This document shows positions 18,926-28,895 of a stretch of DNA of 64,000 nt, one piece after another. Location: positions 239,433 through 303,432 of the forward strand of contig NZ_JAESDI010000007.1 of the NCBI RefSeq assembly GCF_019249215.1, written 5' to 3'. Below the pieces are notes generated by a model that searched no databases, was not told the origin of the DNA, and saw only the letters and a list, made by a program, of their open reading frames with translations. The position numbers and the translations under genes are program-made. Within the stretch, counting starts at the first letter, position 1, and every line of letters starts with the position of its first letter. This stretch comes from Alteromonas lipotrueae (GTDB lineage Bacteria > Pseudomonadota > Gammaproteobacteria > Enterobacterales > Alteromonadaceae).

Positions 18926-20575
18926 TTACAGCCCCTTCACAGCGTCTAACAATGCGGGGTTATGTAGTCGGCTCGGTAACAAACCAGGCTTTATATAGGC
19001 CCCATGCTTTGCTTGAAATATACTGCCAATGCGTAGCACTTTTTCATCGTCCCATTGCTTGCCAATAAAGCTAATTCCCACCGGAAGGTTTTTCACTTCT
19101 CCCGCTGGTACAGTAATGTGCGGATAACCTGCAATGGCCGCTAAATACCCAATTCCAATAAAACCCATTGGGGAATGATCGCCATACACGCCATCAATCA
19201 GAAAAGCCGGGCTATTTGAGGGTGCCACAAGTACATCAACTTTATGTTGTGCCATTAGGGCATCAATACCCTTGTCTCTCGCAGTTTCTCTTACCAAGGC
19301 TAGAGCCGAAGCGTATTCTGGGCTATTAATGTCATCTGTATTCACTGCTTTTTCGAATATATCTTGATTAAAGAGCGCAAGTTCTCGAGTGCTAGCTTGA
19401 TTGTAAGTGATAAGTTCCGACAAGCTGCGTACAGGAATGTCCGCTGGACTGCCTTCTAAGTATTCGTTTAATGTGTAATGAAACTCGCTAAGTAACACTT
19501 GATAAGAGTCGGCCCAAAAACTTTCAGGTTGTTTGAAGTCGCTAATTTCCACCAGTTCAGCGCCTGCGGCAGTTAGGCTATTTAAGGCTTTTTCATAAGT
19601 AGCAAGCACATGAGGGTTATCCCCTTGACGGTAACGCACAACGCCTACGCGCACGCCTTTTAAATCGGTCGCCAACATACTTTGCTGTGGTGCATTAAGC
19701 ATGTGTTTGCTAGCCTCTAGCGTTGCGCTATCTTTTGTATCTACACCTGCCATGATTGATGCCATTAACCATGCATCGTTAACGTTTGCGGTCATAGGAC
19801 CTGCGGTATCTTGAGTATATGAGATAGGGACAATGTGCGTACGAGATAACAGCCCAACTGTGGGTTTAAACCCTACAATACCGTTCATTGAAGAAGGGCA
19901 AATAATAGAACCATTGGTTTCAGTGCCCACGGCTAACGACGCTAAACGCAATGCCATAGCAGCACCAGAACCCGACGAAGAACCACAAGCACTACGAGAT
20001 AACATATGCGGGTTTCGGGTTAACCCACCTACGGCGCTCCAACCACTAATAGAAGATTCAGACCGAAAGTTAGCCCATTCAGATAAATTAGTTTTACCTA
20101 ACACAATGGCACCCGCGGCTTTTAGGCGAGCTACAATGGGGGCATCTCGTTTTGTGTCATTATTAACAAGTGCCATCGCGCCTGCGGTAGTAGGTAGCTC
20201 ACTGGTTTCAATATTGTCTTTCAGTAACACTGGAATACCAAACAGCGGCCCTTTACGCATTCTATTTTTACGTGCTATATCAGCCGCTCTGGCTTCTTCA
20301 ATGGCATTGGGGTTAAGTGCCAAAATACTATTTACATCACCATCAAGCTTTTCGATTCTAGCGAGATAGCCTTTTACTAACGCCTCGGATGACAACTCAC
20401 CTGCTGCTATAGCCTGCGCTTGTTCTAGTGCAGATTTATCTAACCAAGACTCAACAGCTACTGAAAAAGCACTGTCGTCTGAACGTTCAACAGACGCATT
20501 TTTTGTGTTCGGTTTAGATGGTGCACACGCGGTGCAAATTAAAATAACGGTGGCGTAAAAAAGTGTAGCCCTCAT
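18926..20575 (-). CDS. Amidase-signature family lipoprotein
   Basis: A 549-residue amidase-signature hydrolase. The catalytic Ser-cisSer-Lys triad regions are visible: FGIPVLLKDNIET (Lys), SRSACGSSSGSGAAMA (cis-Ser) and GTETNGSIICPSS (nucleophile region). The start at 20575 gives a lipoprotein signal MRATLFYATVILICTAC with a lipobox-like cysteine, so it is probably membrane-anchored in the periplasm. An in-frame upstream ATG at 20677 would put 34 basic residues ahead of the signal and is unlikely. Substrate (amide, acyl-amino acid, peptide) cannot be told. Confidence 0.9.
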   Translation of the reverse strand: MRATLFYATVILICTACAPSKPNTKNASVERSDDSAFSVAVESWLDKSALEQAQAIAAGELSSEALVKGYLARIEKLDGDVNSILALNPNAIEEARAADIARKNRMRKGPLFGIPVLLKDNIETSELPTTAGAMALVNNDTKRDAPIVARLKAAGAIVLGKTNLSEWANFRSESSISGWSAVGGLTRNPHMLSRSACGSSSGSGAAMALRLASLAVGTETNGSIICPSSMNGIVGFKPTVGLLSRTHIVPISYTQDTAGPMTANVNDAWLMASIMAGVDTKDSATLEASKHMLNAPQQSMLATDLKGVRVGVVRYRQGDNPHVLATYEKALNSLTAAGAELVEISDFKQPESFWADSYQVLLSEFHYTLNEYLEGSPADIPVRSLSELITYNQASTRELALFNQDIFEKAVNTDDINSPEYASALALVRETARDKGIDALMAQHKVDVLVAPSNSPAFLIDGVYGDHSPMGFIGIGYLAAIAGYPHITVPAGEVKNLPVGISFIGKQWDDEKVLRIGSIFQAKHGAYIKPGLLPSRLHNPALLDAVKGL

Positions 20576-20836
20576 GTGGTTCGTCCCCAAGTTTCTAAGA
20601 TATCTACATTTTAATTTTAAATATCTTAGTAGTGCGTTGAAACGATTACTACGCAACATGTAAGTAACTAGGTTCAAAGTGTCATTTTATTCGGTAAACA
20701 CGACCCATGAAGACACACAAAAAGTGATAAGCGCTAGAAATCAGCGTTTAGAGCAGAGACTTTGGATTAAAAAATTTGGGGTAGAGGGTAGTACGTTAGA
20801 AGTGATAAGCCACGAGAATCAATAACTCATCTTAGC

Positions 20837-21604
20837 TTAATTCAACTTTTTAGCAGGTTGCATGGGCTGATCTTCAATAAAATTAAATAGACCAAATTTA
20901 TCAAGTAAAGATTGGTACCGGCCGTCTTTTATAAATAGCGCCAATACTTCATTAAACTGGTTTCTTAGTTGCTCGTCAGAAATAGCCGCACTGTAGGCGG
21001 AAACAGGAAACAACTCGTGTATTGTTGTGTCGTGTTGCTTTTCGACAGGCAGCTGATGTTTAACGTATTCAAAAATGTTTCTATCAAGTACAACAACATC
21101 CACACTGCCAAGCAGTAGCAAACTAACCTGCCTGTCTTGTTGCGCAAGCTCCATATAGTTTTTTTGATGGGCTAGCGTGTTTTTAAACTCTTCACCCAAA
21201 ACCGATATTGCCGTTTGAAAAGCAATCACGCTATGGCCGAGTAAGTCTTGTATTTCGTTAATTTCAAAGTTTCTGTCCGTACGGCTTACCGCTACATTTT
21301 GATAATAAACGTATGCATCAGTCAGAATAGCGGGGTCAATATCGTGACCTGGATTTAAGGTTAGTCCAATATCCATCCCGCCCTTTTTCATTATGCTGGC
21401 GGTGCGCCCAAAAGGAACGTAAATCGGCGCCATGTCATGCCCCATTTCAAGCAATATTGCCCGCACGAGTTCTAACTCAAAGCCTGAATCTTGCTCTGAG
21501 ATAACATAGGGAGGTTTTGTCCAGCCCACGACCACCTCAATTTGCTTTGCAAATGCGGCGTTGGAAGAGAACAAAATAATAAAAAGTACGACAATATAGT
21601 GCAT
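20837..21604 (-). CDS. Periplasmic solute-binding protein (SBP_bac_3 family)
   Basis: A 255-residue exported protein. Residues 1-19 form a signal peptide ending AAFA. The rest has the amino-acid-type binding fold: VVVGWTKPPYVISE at the start, ELELVRAILLEMGHD, GGMDIGLTLNP and a C-terminal FNEVLALFIKDGRYQSLLDK. No permease or ATPase gene is adjacent, so it may be one of the orphan SBP_bac_3 proteins common in this order rather than part of a transporter. Confidence 0.83.
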   Translation of the reverse strand: MHYIVVLFIILFSSNAAFAKQIEVVVGWTKPPYVISEQDSGFELELVRAILLEMGHDMAPIYVPFGRTASIMKKGGMDIGLTLNPGHDIDPAILTDAYVYYQNVAVSRTDRNFEINEIQDLLGHSVIAFQTAISVLGEEFKNTLAHQKNYMELAQQDRQVSLLLLGSVDVVVLDRNIFEYVKHQLPVEKQHDTTIHELFPVSAYSAAISDEQLRNQFNEVLALFIKDGRYQSLLDKFGLFNFIEDQPMQPAKKLN

Positions 21605-21880
21605 AAGGTGAAATAGTAATGGAACACTTATTAACTATAAACACTTGCCAATAAATTACCATTCACCAAAAGACTTAATTATTACAAAAACCCTTTAAAA
21701 ACAAAGGCTAATAAAAGTTAAATTTAGACTTAAGTTTGATGAAAAAAATCACTATTACATGAAACTATTGCATAAAGCGGTAAAACGAACGGGGAATTGA
21801 CGGGTTACTACCAGCATTATGATTTCGCTTTAACTAGCCAAGCGGTACAATATAGCCAAACCCTTTAAACTTGTGTGAAT

Positions 21881-22762
21881 ATGGCCTGGCTACAGTTACG
21901 AATAAATACCTCCTCTGAATACGCTGAATCAATTGGCGAAATGCTAAGCGCTAACGGTTCGCAAGCGGTAACCTATGTAGATGCGAAAGACACGCCTATG
22001 TACGAGCCTAAGCCTGGAGAAATTATGCTGTGGCCCGACACGCAAGTGGTGGGCTTGTTTGAAGCTACCGATGACATGAAAGCCATAATCAAACGATTGG
22101 GCAAAGCGCGCATTCTAGGTTCAGATTTTAAATACAAACTAGAACCACTTGAAGACAAAGACTGGGAACGTGAGTGGATGGATAATTTCCACCCTATGCA
22201 ATTTGGTACCCGCTTATGGATTTGCCCGAGTTGGCGTGATGTGCCCGACCCTAATGCTGTTAACGTGATGCTAGACCCGGGTCTTGCCTTTGGAACGGGT
22301 ACTCACCCTACAACAGCCCTGTGCTTGCGTTGGTTAGACGGTATAGACGTTGCCGATAAAGTGGTAGTAGATTTTGGTTGTGGTTCAGGTATTTTGGCCC
22401 TCGCAGCGCTTAAATTAGGTGCAAAGCGGGTAGTTGGTATTGATATTGACCCCCAAGCCCTTCAAGCCACACAAGAAAATGCCCGCCGTAACGGCGTTGA
22501 AGACAGGCTTGATGTTTACCTGCCGGCTGACCAACCCACGCTAGAGGCCGATGTAGTGATGGCGAATATATTATCTGGCCCACTTCTAGAGCTTCAAGAT
22601 GTTATTTCATCTTACTGTAAACCATCTGGTTTACTCGCCCTTTCCGGCATTCTTGCTGAACAAGTAACCAAAATTGAAGCTGCCTATACCCGCGATTTTG
22701 CCCTTGATGAGAGCGCGATTGATGGAGAATGGGCGCGAGTGTCTGGTAAAAAACTCGTCTAA
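21881..22762 (+). CDS. prmA: Ribosomal protein L11 methyltransferase
   Basis: A 293-residue PrmA that trimethylates ribosomal protein L11 using S-adenosylmethionine. The start [16 protein letters not shown] matches the family. The SAM-binding motif [20 protein letters not shown] followed by [11 protein letters not shown], and the [13 protein letters not shown] motif, are canonical. A GTG six bases upstream of the ATG at 21881 is less likely. dusB-fis follow, the normal gammaproteobacterial order. Confidence 0.97.
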   Translation: MAWLQLRINTSSEYAESIGEMLSANGSQAVTYVDAKDTPMYEPKPGEIMLWPDTQVVGLFEATDDMKAIIKRLGKARILGSDFKYKLEPLEDKDWEREWMDNFHPMQFGTRLWICPSWRDVPDPNAVNVMLDPGLAFGTGTHPTTALCLRWLDGIDVADKVVVDFGCGSGILALAALKLGAKRVVGIDIDPQALQATQENARRNGVEDRLDVYLPADQPTLEADVVMANILSGPLLELQDVISSYCKPSGLLALSGILAEQVTKIEAAYTRDFALDESAIDGEWARVSGKKLV

Positions 22763-22913
22763 ATGTAAATTTTTTGTCTTTCAATGCCTTTCAATTCGCG
22801 GCCTTTGAGAGATTTGATTAAAATTCACTCTGCAAAACGGTGATAGATGGCTAATGTTACAGTTTTTTTTCACTGTCAAGCCCATAGAGTGAAATTTTGT
22901 GTGATTTTTAGCC

Positions 22914-22942
22914 TTTTCAAGTATTGCGAAAACACGTACACT
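22914..22942 (+). promoter_or_regulatory. Candidate dusB-fis promoter with GC-rich discriminator
   Basis: TTTTCA (22914-22919), a 17-bp spacer and TACACT (22937-22942) are followed directly by a GC-rich TAGCGCCCCG stretch. GC-rich discriminators are typical of promoters repressed in the stringent response, as known for the E. coli dusB-fis promoter. It lies about 55 bp before dusB. Confidence 0.5.
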
Positions 22943-22997
22943 TAGCGCCCCGTTTTAGCCGGGTGTATAAATTCTGTGCAGTTCTAGATGGCGAAAT

Positions 22998-23996
22998 ATG
23001 CGAATTGGTTCCTATACGTTAGATAACAATTTGATGCTGGCTCCAATGGCTGGCGTGACTGACCGTCCGTTTCGTCAACTATGTAAACGTATGGGTGCGG
23101 GGCTTGTGGTGTCGGAAATGCTTTCTAGCAATCCAAAGGTATGGAATACCGCAAAATCACAAGCACGAATGAATCATGAGGGCGAAGAAGGTATTCGTTC
23201 TGTACAGATTGCAGGTGCTGATCCAGAGCTTATGGCCCAAGCGGCACAATTTAATGTTGAGAACGGTGCGCAAATCATCGACATCAACATGGGTTGTCCT
23301 GCCAAAAAGGTGAATAAGAAACTGGCAGGTTCCGCGTTGCTTCAGTACCCGAGTACGGTGGAATCGATCATTAAAGCGGTAGTTAACGCTGTAGATGTTC
23401 CTGTAACACTTAAAATTCGTACCGGCTGGAATACCGATAACCGCAATGGGGTTGAGATAGCCCGCATTGCTGAGCAAAACGGCATACAGTCACTGGCTGT
23501 TCACGGTAGAACGCGAGCATGTATGTACAAAGGAGAGGCGGAGTTCGACACTATCCGTCGTATAAAGGAGGCAATTTCGATACCCGTAATTGCCAACGGA
23601 GACATTACCTCTCCTGAAAAAGCACAACAGGTACTGAATTGTACCGGTGCAGATGGTGTGATGATAGGTCGCGGTGCTCAAGGCAATCCTTGGATCTTTA
23701 AAGAGATCCTGCATTACCTAGAAACTGGCGAGAACCTTAAGCCACCACCATTGTCTGAACAGTATGAGATTTTGCACGAGCACGTTGCTAATGTACAAAG
23801 CTTTTACGGTGAAGTCGCCGGTGTAAGAATTGCCCGCAAGCATGTGGGCTGGTATCTCTCGGAACACGATACGGATCGTCAATTTCGTAAATCGTTCAAC
23901 GCTATCGAGGATGCGTCAGCGCAACTTGAAGCACTAAACGCTTATTTTGAAGCGCTGCAGAATCGAGAAACCCGACAGATTTCTCCTGCAGCATAG
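22998..23996 (+). CDS. dusB: tRNA-dihydrouridine synthase B
   Basis: A 332-residue FMN enzyme that reduces uridine to dihydrouridine in tRNA. It has LAPMAGVTDRPFRQLC at the N-terminus, DINMGCPAKKVNKKLAGSAL with the catalytic cysteine, and VHGRTRACMYKG and IGRGAQGNPWIF for FMN/phosphate binding. It is followed 30 bp later by fis, reproducing the conserved dusB-fis operon. Confidence 0.98.
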   Translation: MRIGSYTLDNNLMLAPMAGVTDRPFRQLCKRMGAGLVVSEMLSSNPKVWNTAKSQARMNHEGEEGIRSVQIAGADPELMAQAAQFNVENGAQIIDINMGCPAKKVNKKLAGSALLQYPSTVESIIKAVVNAVDVPVTLKIRTGWNTDNRNGVEIARIAEQNGIQSLAVHGRTRACMYKGEAEFDTIRRIKEAISIPVIANGDITSPEKAQQVLNCTGADGVMIGRGAQGNPWIFKEILHYLETGENLKPPPLSEQYEILHEHVANVQSFYGEVAGVRIARKHVGWYLSEHDTDRQFRKSFNAIEDASAQLEALNAYFEALQNRETRQISPAA

Positions 23997-24026
23997 TAAT
24001 GACTAACTTAAGAGCAAGACAGTATT

Positions 24027-24320
24027 ATGTTCGATCAAAACGTGACTTCACCTTTTACTACTACAGTAACTACGCCTTCTCAAACGCAAGCACAAAAGCC
24101 ACTTCGTGACTCAGTAAAGCAAGCGGTTAATAAATACCTGAAGCAACTGGACAACGCCAACATCGATAATCTGTACGAAATGGTACTGGCCGAAGTTGAG
24201 GCCCCGCTGCTGGAAGAAGTTATGACTTACACCCGCGGCAATCAAACCCGCGCTGCCATCATGATGGGAATCAACCGTGGCACGCTTCGCAAAAAGCTGA
24301 AGCAGTACGGCATGAACTAA
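24027..24320 (+). CDS. fis: DNA-binding protein Fis
   Basis: A 97-residue nucleoid protein that bends DNA and activates rRNA and other growth-linked promoters. The C-terminal helix-turn-helix ([20 protein letters not shown], then KKLKQYGMN) is nearly identical to E. coli Fis. The N-terminal beta-hairpin region is more variable. It is the second gene of the dusB-fis operon and is followed by a terminator. Confidence 0.99.
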   Translation: MFDQNVTSPFTTTVTTPSQTQAQKPLRDSVKQAVNKYLKQLDNANIDNLYEMVLAEVEAPLLEEVMTYTRGNQTRAAIMMGINRGTLRKKLKQYGMN

Positions 24321-24343
24321 AATCACCGGGCCTAGCCCACCGA

Positions 24344-24368
24344 AGAGCACCTACAGGTGCTCTTTTTG
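24344..24368 (+). terminator. Terminator after fis
   Basis: An 8-bp perfect stem AGAGCACC/GGTGCTCT with a TACA loop, then a T run, 23 bp after the fis stop and before purH. Confidence 0.85.
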
Positions 24369-24401
24369 TTTCACCACTCTTAACTTTGAAGCTTATATTT
24401 T

Positions 24402-26000
24402 ATGCAAACACCAAAACCCATTAAACGTGCTCTATTAAGTGTCTCTGATAAAACCGGTATCCTCGATTTCGCCACCGCGCTGCATAACGCTGGGGTGGAA
24501 CTTCTGTCGACGGGCGGTACTGCTAAACTCATCGCTGAAGCTGGTTTGCCAGTAACAGAAGTGTCTGACCACACAGGTCACCCAGAAATTATGGCTGGCC
24601 GCGTAAAAACCCTTCACCCTAAAATTCATGGCGGCATTTTAGCTCGTCGTGGAATTGATGAAGCGGTTATGGACGAAAACAATATTGCGCCAATCGATTT
24701 GGTGGTAGTGAACCTTTATCCATTTGCAGCAACTGTAGCTAACGACGATTGCACGTTAGAAGACGCTATTGAGAACATCGATATTGGCGGCCCTACTATG
24801 GTTCGTGCTGCGGCTAAAAACCATAAAGATGTAACCATTGTAGTTAAAGCTGCCGACTACGGTCGCGTTTTAGCTGAAATGGAAGCAAACGAAGGTTCAC
24901 TGACTTACAAAACCCGCTTCGACCTAGCGATTAAAGCGTTTGAGCATACTGCTGAATACGACGGCATGATTGCTAACTACTTCGGCGCACGTATTGATGC
25001 TACCGATTGCGAAGACGACTGCGGACATGAGCACAGCGAATTCCCACGTACGTTCAACGTTCAAGTTAGCAAGAAGCAAGATTTGCGTTACGGTGAAAAC
25101 AGCCACCAAAGCGCTGCTTTCTACGTTGAAAACGATATTCAAGAAGCGTCAGTGTCTACGGCCACTCAGCTTCAAGGTAAAGAATTGTCGTTCAATAACA
25201 TTGCCGACACCGACTCTGCCCTAGAATGCGTTAAAGAATTCGAAGAGCCAGCTTGCGTTATTGTTAAGCACGCTAACCCTTGTGGTGTAGCTATTGGGGA
25301 AGACATTTTATCTGCCTACGATCGCGCGTTTAAAACCGACCCTACCTCTGCGTTTGGCGGCATTATTGCGTTCAACCGTGAGTTAGATGCGAAAACAGCG
25401 CAAGCGATTGTGGATCGTCAGTTCGTAGAGGTGATTATTGCACCAACGGTTAGCGACGAAGCAAAAGAGATTGTTAGCGCGAAGAAAAACGTGCGCTTAT
25501 TGGCATGTGGCGATTGGGCTGGCCAACTTACCGACGGTTACGATTTCAAACGCGTTAACGGCGGTCTGTTAGTACAAGAGCGCGACTTCGGCATGGTTGA
25601 AATGGAAGATCTTCAAGTAGTCACCAAGCTTAAGCCTTCTGAAGACGAACTTCGTGATTTGATGTTCTGCTGGAAAGTAGCCAAATACGTGAAATCGAAC
25701 GCCATTGTATATTGCAAAGACGGCATGACAGTAGGTGTGGGCGCAGGTCAAATGAGCCGCGTGTATTCTGCTAAAATTGCAGGTATTAAAGCCGCTGATG
25801 AAAACCTTGAAGTTGCAGGTTCTGTAATGGCATCTGACGCATTCTTCCCATTCCGCGATGGCATTGATGCTGCCGCAGAAGCAGGTATTAAAGCTGTTAT
25901 TCAGCCTGGTGGCTCTATGCGCGACCAAGAAGTGATTGATGCAGCTGACGAACACGGCATCGCCATGGTGTTCACTGGCATGCGCCACTTCCGCCATTAA
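24402..26000 (+). CDS. purH: Bifunctional AICAR formyltransferase / IMP cyclohydrolase
   Basis: A 532-residue PurH performing the last two steps of IMP synthesis. The N-terminal cyclohydrolase (MGS-like) part shows [25 protein letters not shown] and [15 protein letters not shown]. The C-terminal transformylase shows [38 protein letters not shown] and [12 protein letters not shown]. purD lies downstream, separated by an inserted methyltransferase gene and palindromic repeats. No PurR operator was recognised upstream. Confidence 0.99.
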   Translation: MQTPKPIKRALLSVSDKTGILDFATALHNAGVELLSTGGTAKLIAEAGLPVTEVSDHTGHPEIMAGRVKTLHPKIHGGILARRGIDEAVMDENNIAPIDLVVVNLYPFAATVANDDCTLEDAIENIDIGGPTMVRAAAKNHKDVTIVVKAADYGRVLAEMEANEGSLTYKTRFDLAIKAFEHTAEYDGMIANYFGARIDATDCEDDCGHEHSEFPRTFNVQVSKKQDLRYGENSHQSAAFYVENDIQEASVSTATQLQGKELSFNNIADTDSALECVKEFEEPACVIVKHANPCGVAIGEDILSAYDRAFKTDPTSAFGGIIAFNRELDAKTAQAIVDRQFVEVIIAPTVSDEAKEIVSAKKNVRLLACGDWAGQLTDGYDFKRVNGGLLVQERDFGMVEMEDLQVVTKLKPSEDELRDLMFCWKVAKYVKSNAIVYCKDGMTVGVGAGQMSRVYSAKIAGIKAADENLEVAGSVMASDAFFPFRDGIDAAAEAGIKAVIQPGGSMRDQEVIDAADEHGIAMVFTGMRHFRH

Positions 26001-26019
26001 AATAGATGATGCAGTAAGC

Positions 26020-26105
26020 GAGTACGAGTTTGGAGCACGCCGTAAACCCGTCCATGGGGGCTGTGCCACGGCATCCTTGCCGTGGAGGGCTCCACCCTCG
26101 TACTC
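26020..26105. repeat. Palindromic intergenic repeat, copy 1
   Basis: The outer arms GAGTACGAG...CTCGTACTC are inverted repeats (17 bp with two mismatches). They enclose a core with GTAAACCCGTCCATGGG and a CCACGGCATCCTTGCCGTGG hairpin. Copy 2 holds the same core in the opposite orientation but with unrelated arms. It begins 20 bp after purH. Confidence 0.85.
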
Positions 26106-26179
26106 ACTCACTACATCTTGCTAGCTTATTGCGTGCCGTGCTTTGGAAACAAATGGCTGGTTAGAGATAGGTGAAGGGT

Positions 26180-26206
26180 TCCCTGTGGTATCCATGCCAT
26201 AGAGGG
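26180..26206. repeat. Degenerate partial copy of the intergenic repeat hairpin
   Basis: A CCCTGTGG-TATCCATG-CCATAGAGGG hairpin resembles only the CCACAGCATCCATGCTGTGG hairpin of the two full copies. It lies between them and is probably a decayed third copy. Confidence 0.45.
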
Positions 26207-26322
26207 TTTAGTACTGGCATTCACTTCCCCTCTTTTGATATCTAGGCTCTACAGTTGCAATTGAATAAAAGCGCGGAACACGCTAAAACTCACAATCCAA
26301 TAGGCATGACGCCGGCGGATAG

Positions 26323-26426
26323 GAGTGAGAGCAGAAGGCATTCAAAACCTTCCACAGCATGGATGCTGTGGCAGAGCGCCCATGGATGGGTTTACCGCGT
26401 GTTTTGAATGCCTTCTGCTCTCGCTC
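26323..26426. repeat. Palindromic intergenic repeat, copy 2 (inverted)
   Basis: The arms are a 26-bp inverted repeat with one mismatch, containing GAGAGCAGAAGGCATTC. Inside is the same core as copy 1 in reverse orientation: a CCACAGCATGGATGCTGTGG hairpin and CCCATGGATGGGTTTAC. The core is conserved while the arms differ completely from copy 1. Confidence 0.85.
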
Positions 26427-26605
26427 TTAGCTTTGAGCTCTTAACTCTGAAGCAAGAAAAAGCAAAGCGGCAGAGTACAGATTTAGCATGTTGGGTGTCG
26501 GGTAGGTGTAATAGTTTGTTGTTAAGCTTAATCTGAAACTGGTGTTTATCAGTATTAGCAGTTAACGTAATCGCCGTTACCCTCGATGATAATAAGGAAA
26601 TAACA

Positions 26606-27421
26606 ATGAAGAAGTTAGCCAAATTAGTACTCGTAGCCACGCTTGGCATGTCAGCAACCTATGCAAGCGCAGATGCTATCTCGGATGCAGCCATGAGCGA
26701 ACACCGCTCAGCACAAGCTAAAGTACGTGACGAATTCCGTAATCCTCAGCAAACATTACGATTCTTTGGTGTTAAACCAGATATGACCGTGGTTGAAATT
26801 GCACCGGGTGGCGGCTGGTATGCCGACATTATTGCGCCTTTGGTTCAAAAAGAGGGCCAGTACATTGCTGCTCACTTCTTCGTTGACGAATCGACCAACG
26901 ATTATTACCGTAAGTCGCTAGAAAAATTCAATCAAAAAGTAAAAGACAGCGCGCCTTATCAAGGTGTAAAAGTCACGGCTTTCCACCCAACCAAAGCTCT
27001 TGATATTGCTGAAGCAGGCAGTGCCGATGTAGTGCTTACCTTCCGCAACATTCATAACTGGTACATGGGTCAAGGTACTGAAGGCATCGACAACGCATTT
27101 GGCGCTTTCTTTAAAGCCCTTAAACCTGGTGGCGTACTAGGTGTGGTAGAACATGAACTACCTGAATCTGCTGACGACTCAGCGATGGAGAAAAGTGGCT
27201 ATATGAAGCGTTCTTTCGTTGTTGCTGCAGCCGAGAAAGCGGGCTTTGAGCTTGAAGAAGCTAGTGACATCAACGCAAACTCTAAAGATACAGCCGACCA
27301 CCCGCGCGGTGTATGGACGCTTCCTCCTAGCCTAAGATTAAAAGATCAAGATCGTGAGAAGTACCTTGCCATTGGCGAGAGTAATCGCATGACGCTTAAG
27401 TTTAAAAAGCCTAGTTTATAA
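26606..27421 (+). CDS. Exported SAM-dependent methyltransferase-like protein
   Basis: A 271-residue protein with a signal peptide (MKKLAKLVLVATLGMSATYA, cleavage near ASA-DA) followed by a class I methyltransferase fold. MTVVEIAPGGGWYADIIAPL is the SAM-binding glycine motif, and VVLTFRNIHNWY and LKPGGVLGVVEHE are the later motifs. This type of exported methyltransferase-like protein (COG4798-like) is known but its substrate is not. SAM is not normally available in the periplasm, so the catalytic role is unclear. It sits between purH and purD, 41 bp before purD. Confidence 0.85.
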   Translation: MKKLAKLVLVATLGMSATYASADAISDAAMSEHRSAQAKVRDEFRNPQQTLRFFGVKPDMTVVEIAPGGGWYADIIAPLVQKEGQYIAAHFFVDESTNDYYRKSLEKFNQKVKDSAPYQGVKVTAFHPTKALDIAEAGSADVVLTFRNIHNWYMGQGTEGIDNAFGAFFKALKPGGVLGVVEHELPESADDSAMEKSGYMKRSFVVAAAEKAGFELEEASDINANSKDTADHPRGVWTLPPSLRLKDQDREKYLAIGESNRMTLKFKKPSL

Positions 27422-27462
27422 AACCTAAGTCGTAAAACCAAAACCTTAAAACGGAATAGTTA

Positions 27463-28755
27463 ATGAACGTACTTGTAATTGGCGGCGGTGGCCGCGAGCA
27501 TGCGCTAGCTTACAAAGCAGCGCAATCTTCTGATGTTTCAACAGTGTTTGTTGCCCCTGGTAATGCAGGAACCGCAATAGAACCTAAGCTAGAAAACGTA
27601 GCAATTGATGTAAACGATATCCTTGGTTTACTGTCTTTTGCTAAAGGTAACGATGTTGAATTAACCATTGTTGGCCCAGAAGCGCCGTTGGTTGCAGGTG
27701 TAGTAGATGCGTTCACTAACGAAGGCTTAATGATATTTGGCCCTACACAAGCTGCAGCGCAGCTTGAAGGGTCAAAAGCCTTTACTAAAGATTTTCTAGC
27801 TCGCCATAATATTCCTACCGCAGAATATCAAAACTTTACTGACATTGATCCTGCCATCGCTTACGTGCGTGAAAAAGGCGCACCTATTGTAATTAAGGCA
27901 GACGGCCTAGCAGCAGGTAAAGGCGTGATTGTAGCGATGACGTTGCAAGAAGCGGAAGATGCCATTCGCGACATGCTAGCAGGTAATGCCTTTGGTGAAG
28001 CTGGTAGCCGTGTTGTAGTAGAAGAATTCCTAGATGGTGAAGAAGCCTCGTTTATCGTTATGGTAGACGGCAAAAGCGTGCTCCCTTTTGCCACCAGTCA
28101 AGACCATAAGCGCGCCGCAAATGGCGACAAAGGCCCTAATACAGGCGGCATGGGTGCATACTCTCCTGCGCCAGTGGTAACACAAGAAATTCACGACCGC
28201 GTGATGAAAGAAGTGATTATGCCTACCGTTGAAGGCATGGCGGCAGAAGGTAACCCTTACATGGGTTTCTTGTACGCTGGCCTTATGATCATGGCCGATG
28301 GTACGCCAAAAGTAATTGAATATAATTGCCGCTTTGGCGACCCTGAAACCCAGCCTATTATGCTGCGTTTACAATCTGATATTGTCGCTTTGTGCCAAGC
28401 AGCCTGTAAGGGTGAACTTGGCAATCAAACTATTGAGTTTGATGAACGTGCCGCCATCGGCGTGGTTCTTGCGGCAGGTGGTTACCCTGGAAGCTATGAC
28501 AAGGGCGATGAAATTACTGGCTTTGAACAAGCTGCCGATTTAGATGGCAAAGTGTTTCACGCTGGTACTTCACTAGAAGATGGCAAAGTGGTCACAAATG
28601 GTGGCCGCGTACTATGCGCCACTGCCATGGGTAATAACGTCACTGAAGCCCAGCAAAAAGCGTATGAGCTTGTAAATGCAATTCAGTTTAAAGACGCGTA
28701 CTTTAGAACTGACATTGGCTACCGTGCCATTGCCCGTGAATCTAGTGCCGACTAG
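27463..28755 (+). CDS. purD: Phosphoribosylamine-glycine ligase
   Basis: A 430-residue ATP-grasp GARS enzyme making glycinamide ribonucleotide in purine synthesis. Motifs: NVLVIGGGGREHALAYKAAQ at the start, KADGLAAGKGVIVA, AANGDKGPNTGGMGAYSPAP, and the metal-binding EYNCRFGDPETQ. Full length. It follows the exported methyltransferase by 41 bp, so they may be cotranscribed, and is closed by a strong terminator. Confidence 0.99.
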   Translation: MNVLVIGGGGREHALAYKAAQSSDVSTVFVAPGNAGTAIEPKLENVAIDVNDILGLLSFAKGNDVELTIVGPEAPLVAGVVDAFTNEGLMIFGPTQAAAQLEGSKAFTKDFLARHNIPTAEYQNFTDIDPAIAYVREKGAPIVIKADGLAAGKGVIVAMTLQEAEDAIRDMLAGNAFGEAGSRVVVEEFLDGEEASFIVMVDGKSVLPFATSQDHKRAANGDKGPNTGGMGAYSPAPVVTQEIHDRVMKEVIMPTVEGMAAEGNPYMGFLYAGLMIMADGTPKVIEYNCRFGDPETQPIMLRLQSDIVALCQAACKGELGNQTIEFDERAAIGVVLAAGGYPGSYDKGDEITGFEQAADLDGKVFHAGTSLEDGKVVTNGGRVLCATAMGNNVTEAQQKAYELVNAIQFKDAYFRTDIGYRAIARESSAD

Positions 28756-28839
28756 GCGCTTATAGATGTCATGTGGATGTCTTATTTAGCCTCTTATTTA
28801 ATCTCTTGTTAAGAGGAGCGCTGAGTAAAAGCTCATGTA

Positions 28840-28877
28840 AACGCCGCCTAAGCTAATAATACTTAGGCGGCGTTTTT
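28840..28877 (+). terminator. Terminator after purD
   Basis: A 13-bp perfect stem (AACGCCGCCTAAG and its complement) around a 9-nt loop, followed by a T run. It is 85 bp past the purD stop and 19 bp before the convergent CBM9-like gene stop. Confidence 0.9.
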
Positions 28878-28895
28878 GTTTGTATTAACCCGTGC

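Noticed and set aside
19833..20369. 178-codon plus-strand frame
   Set aside because: It is antisense within the amidase gene with no recognisable features; a shadow frame.
25569..26111. 180-codon minus-strand frame
   Set aside because: It is antisense to the end of purH and runs through the palindromic repeat. The frame is a shadow of a strongly conserved gene.
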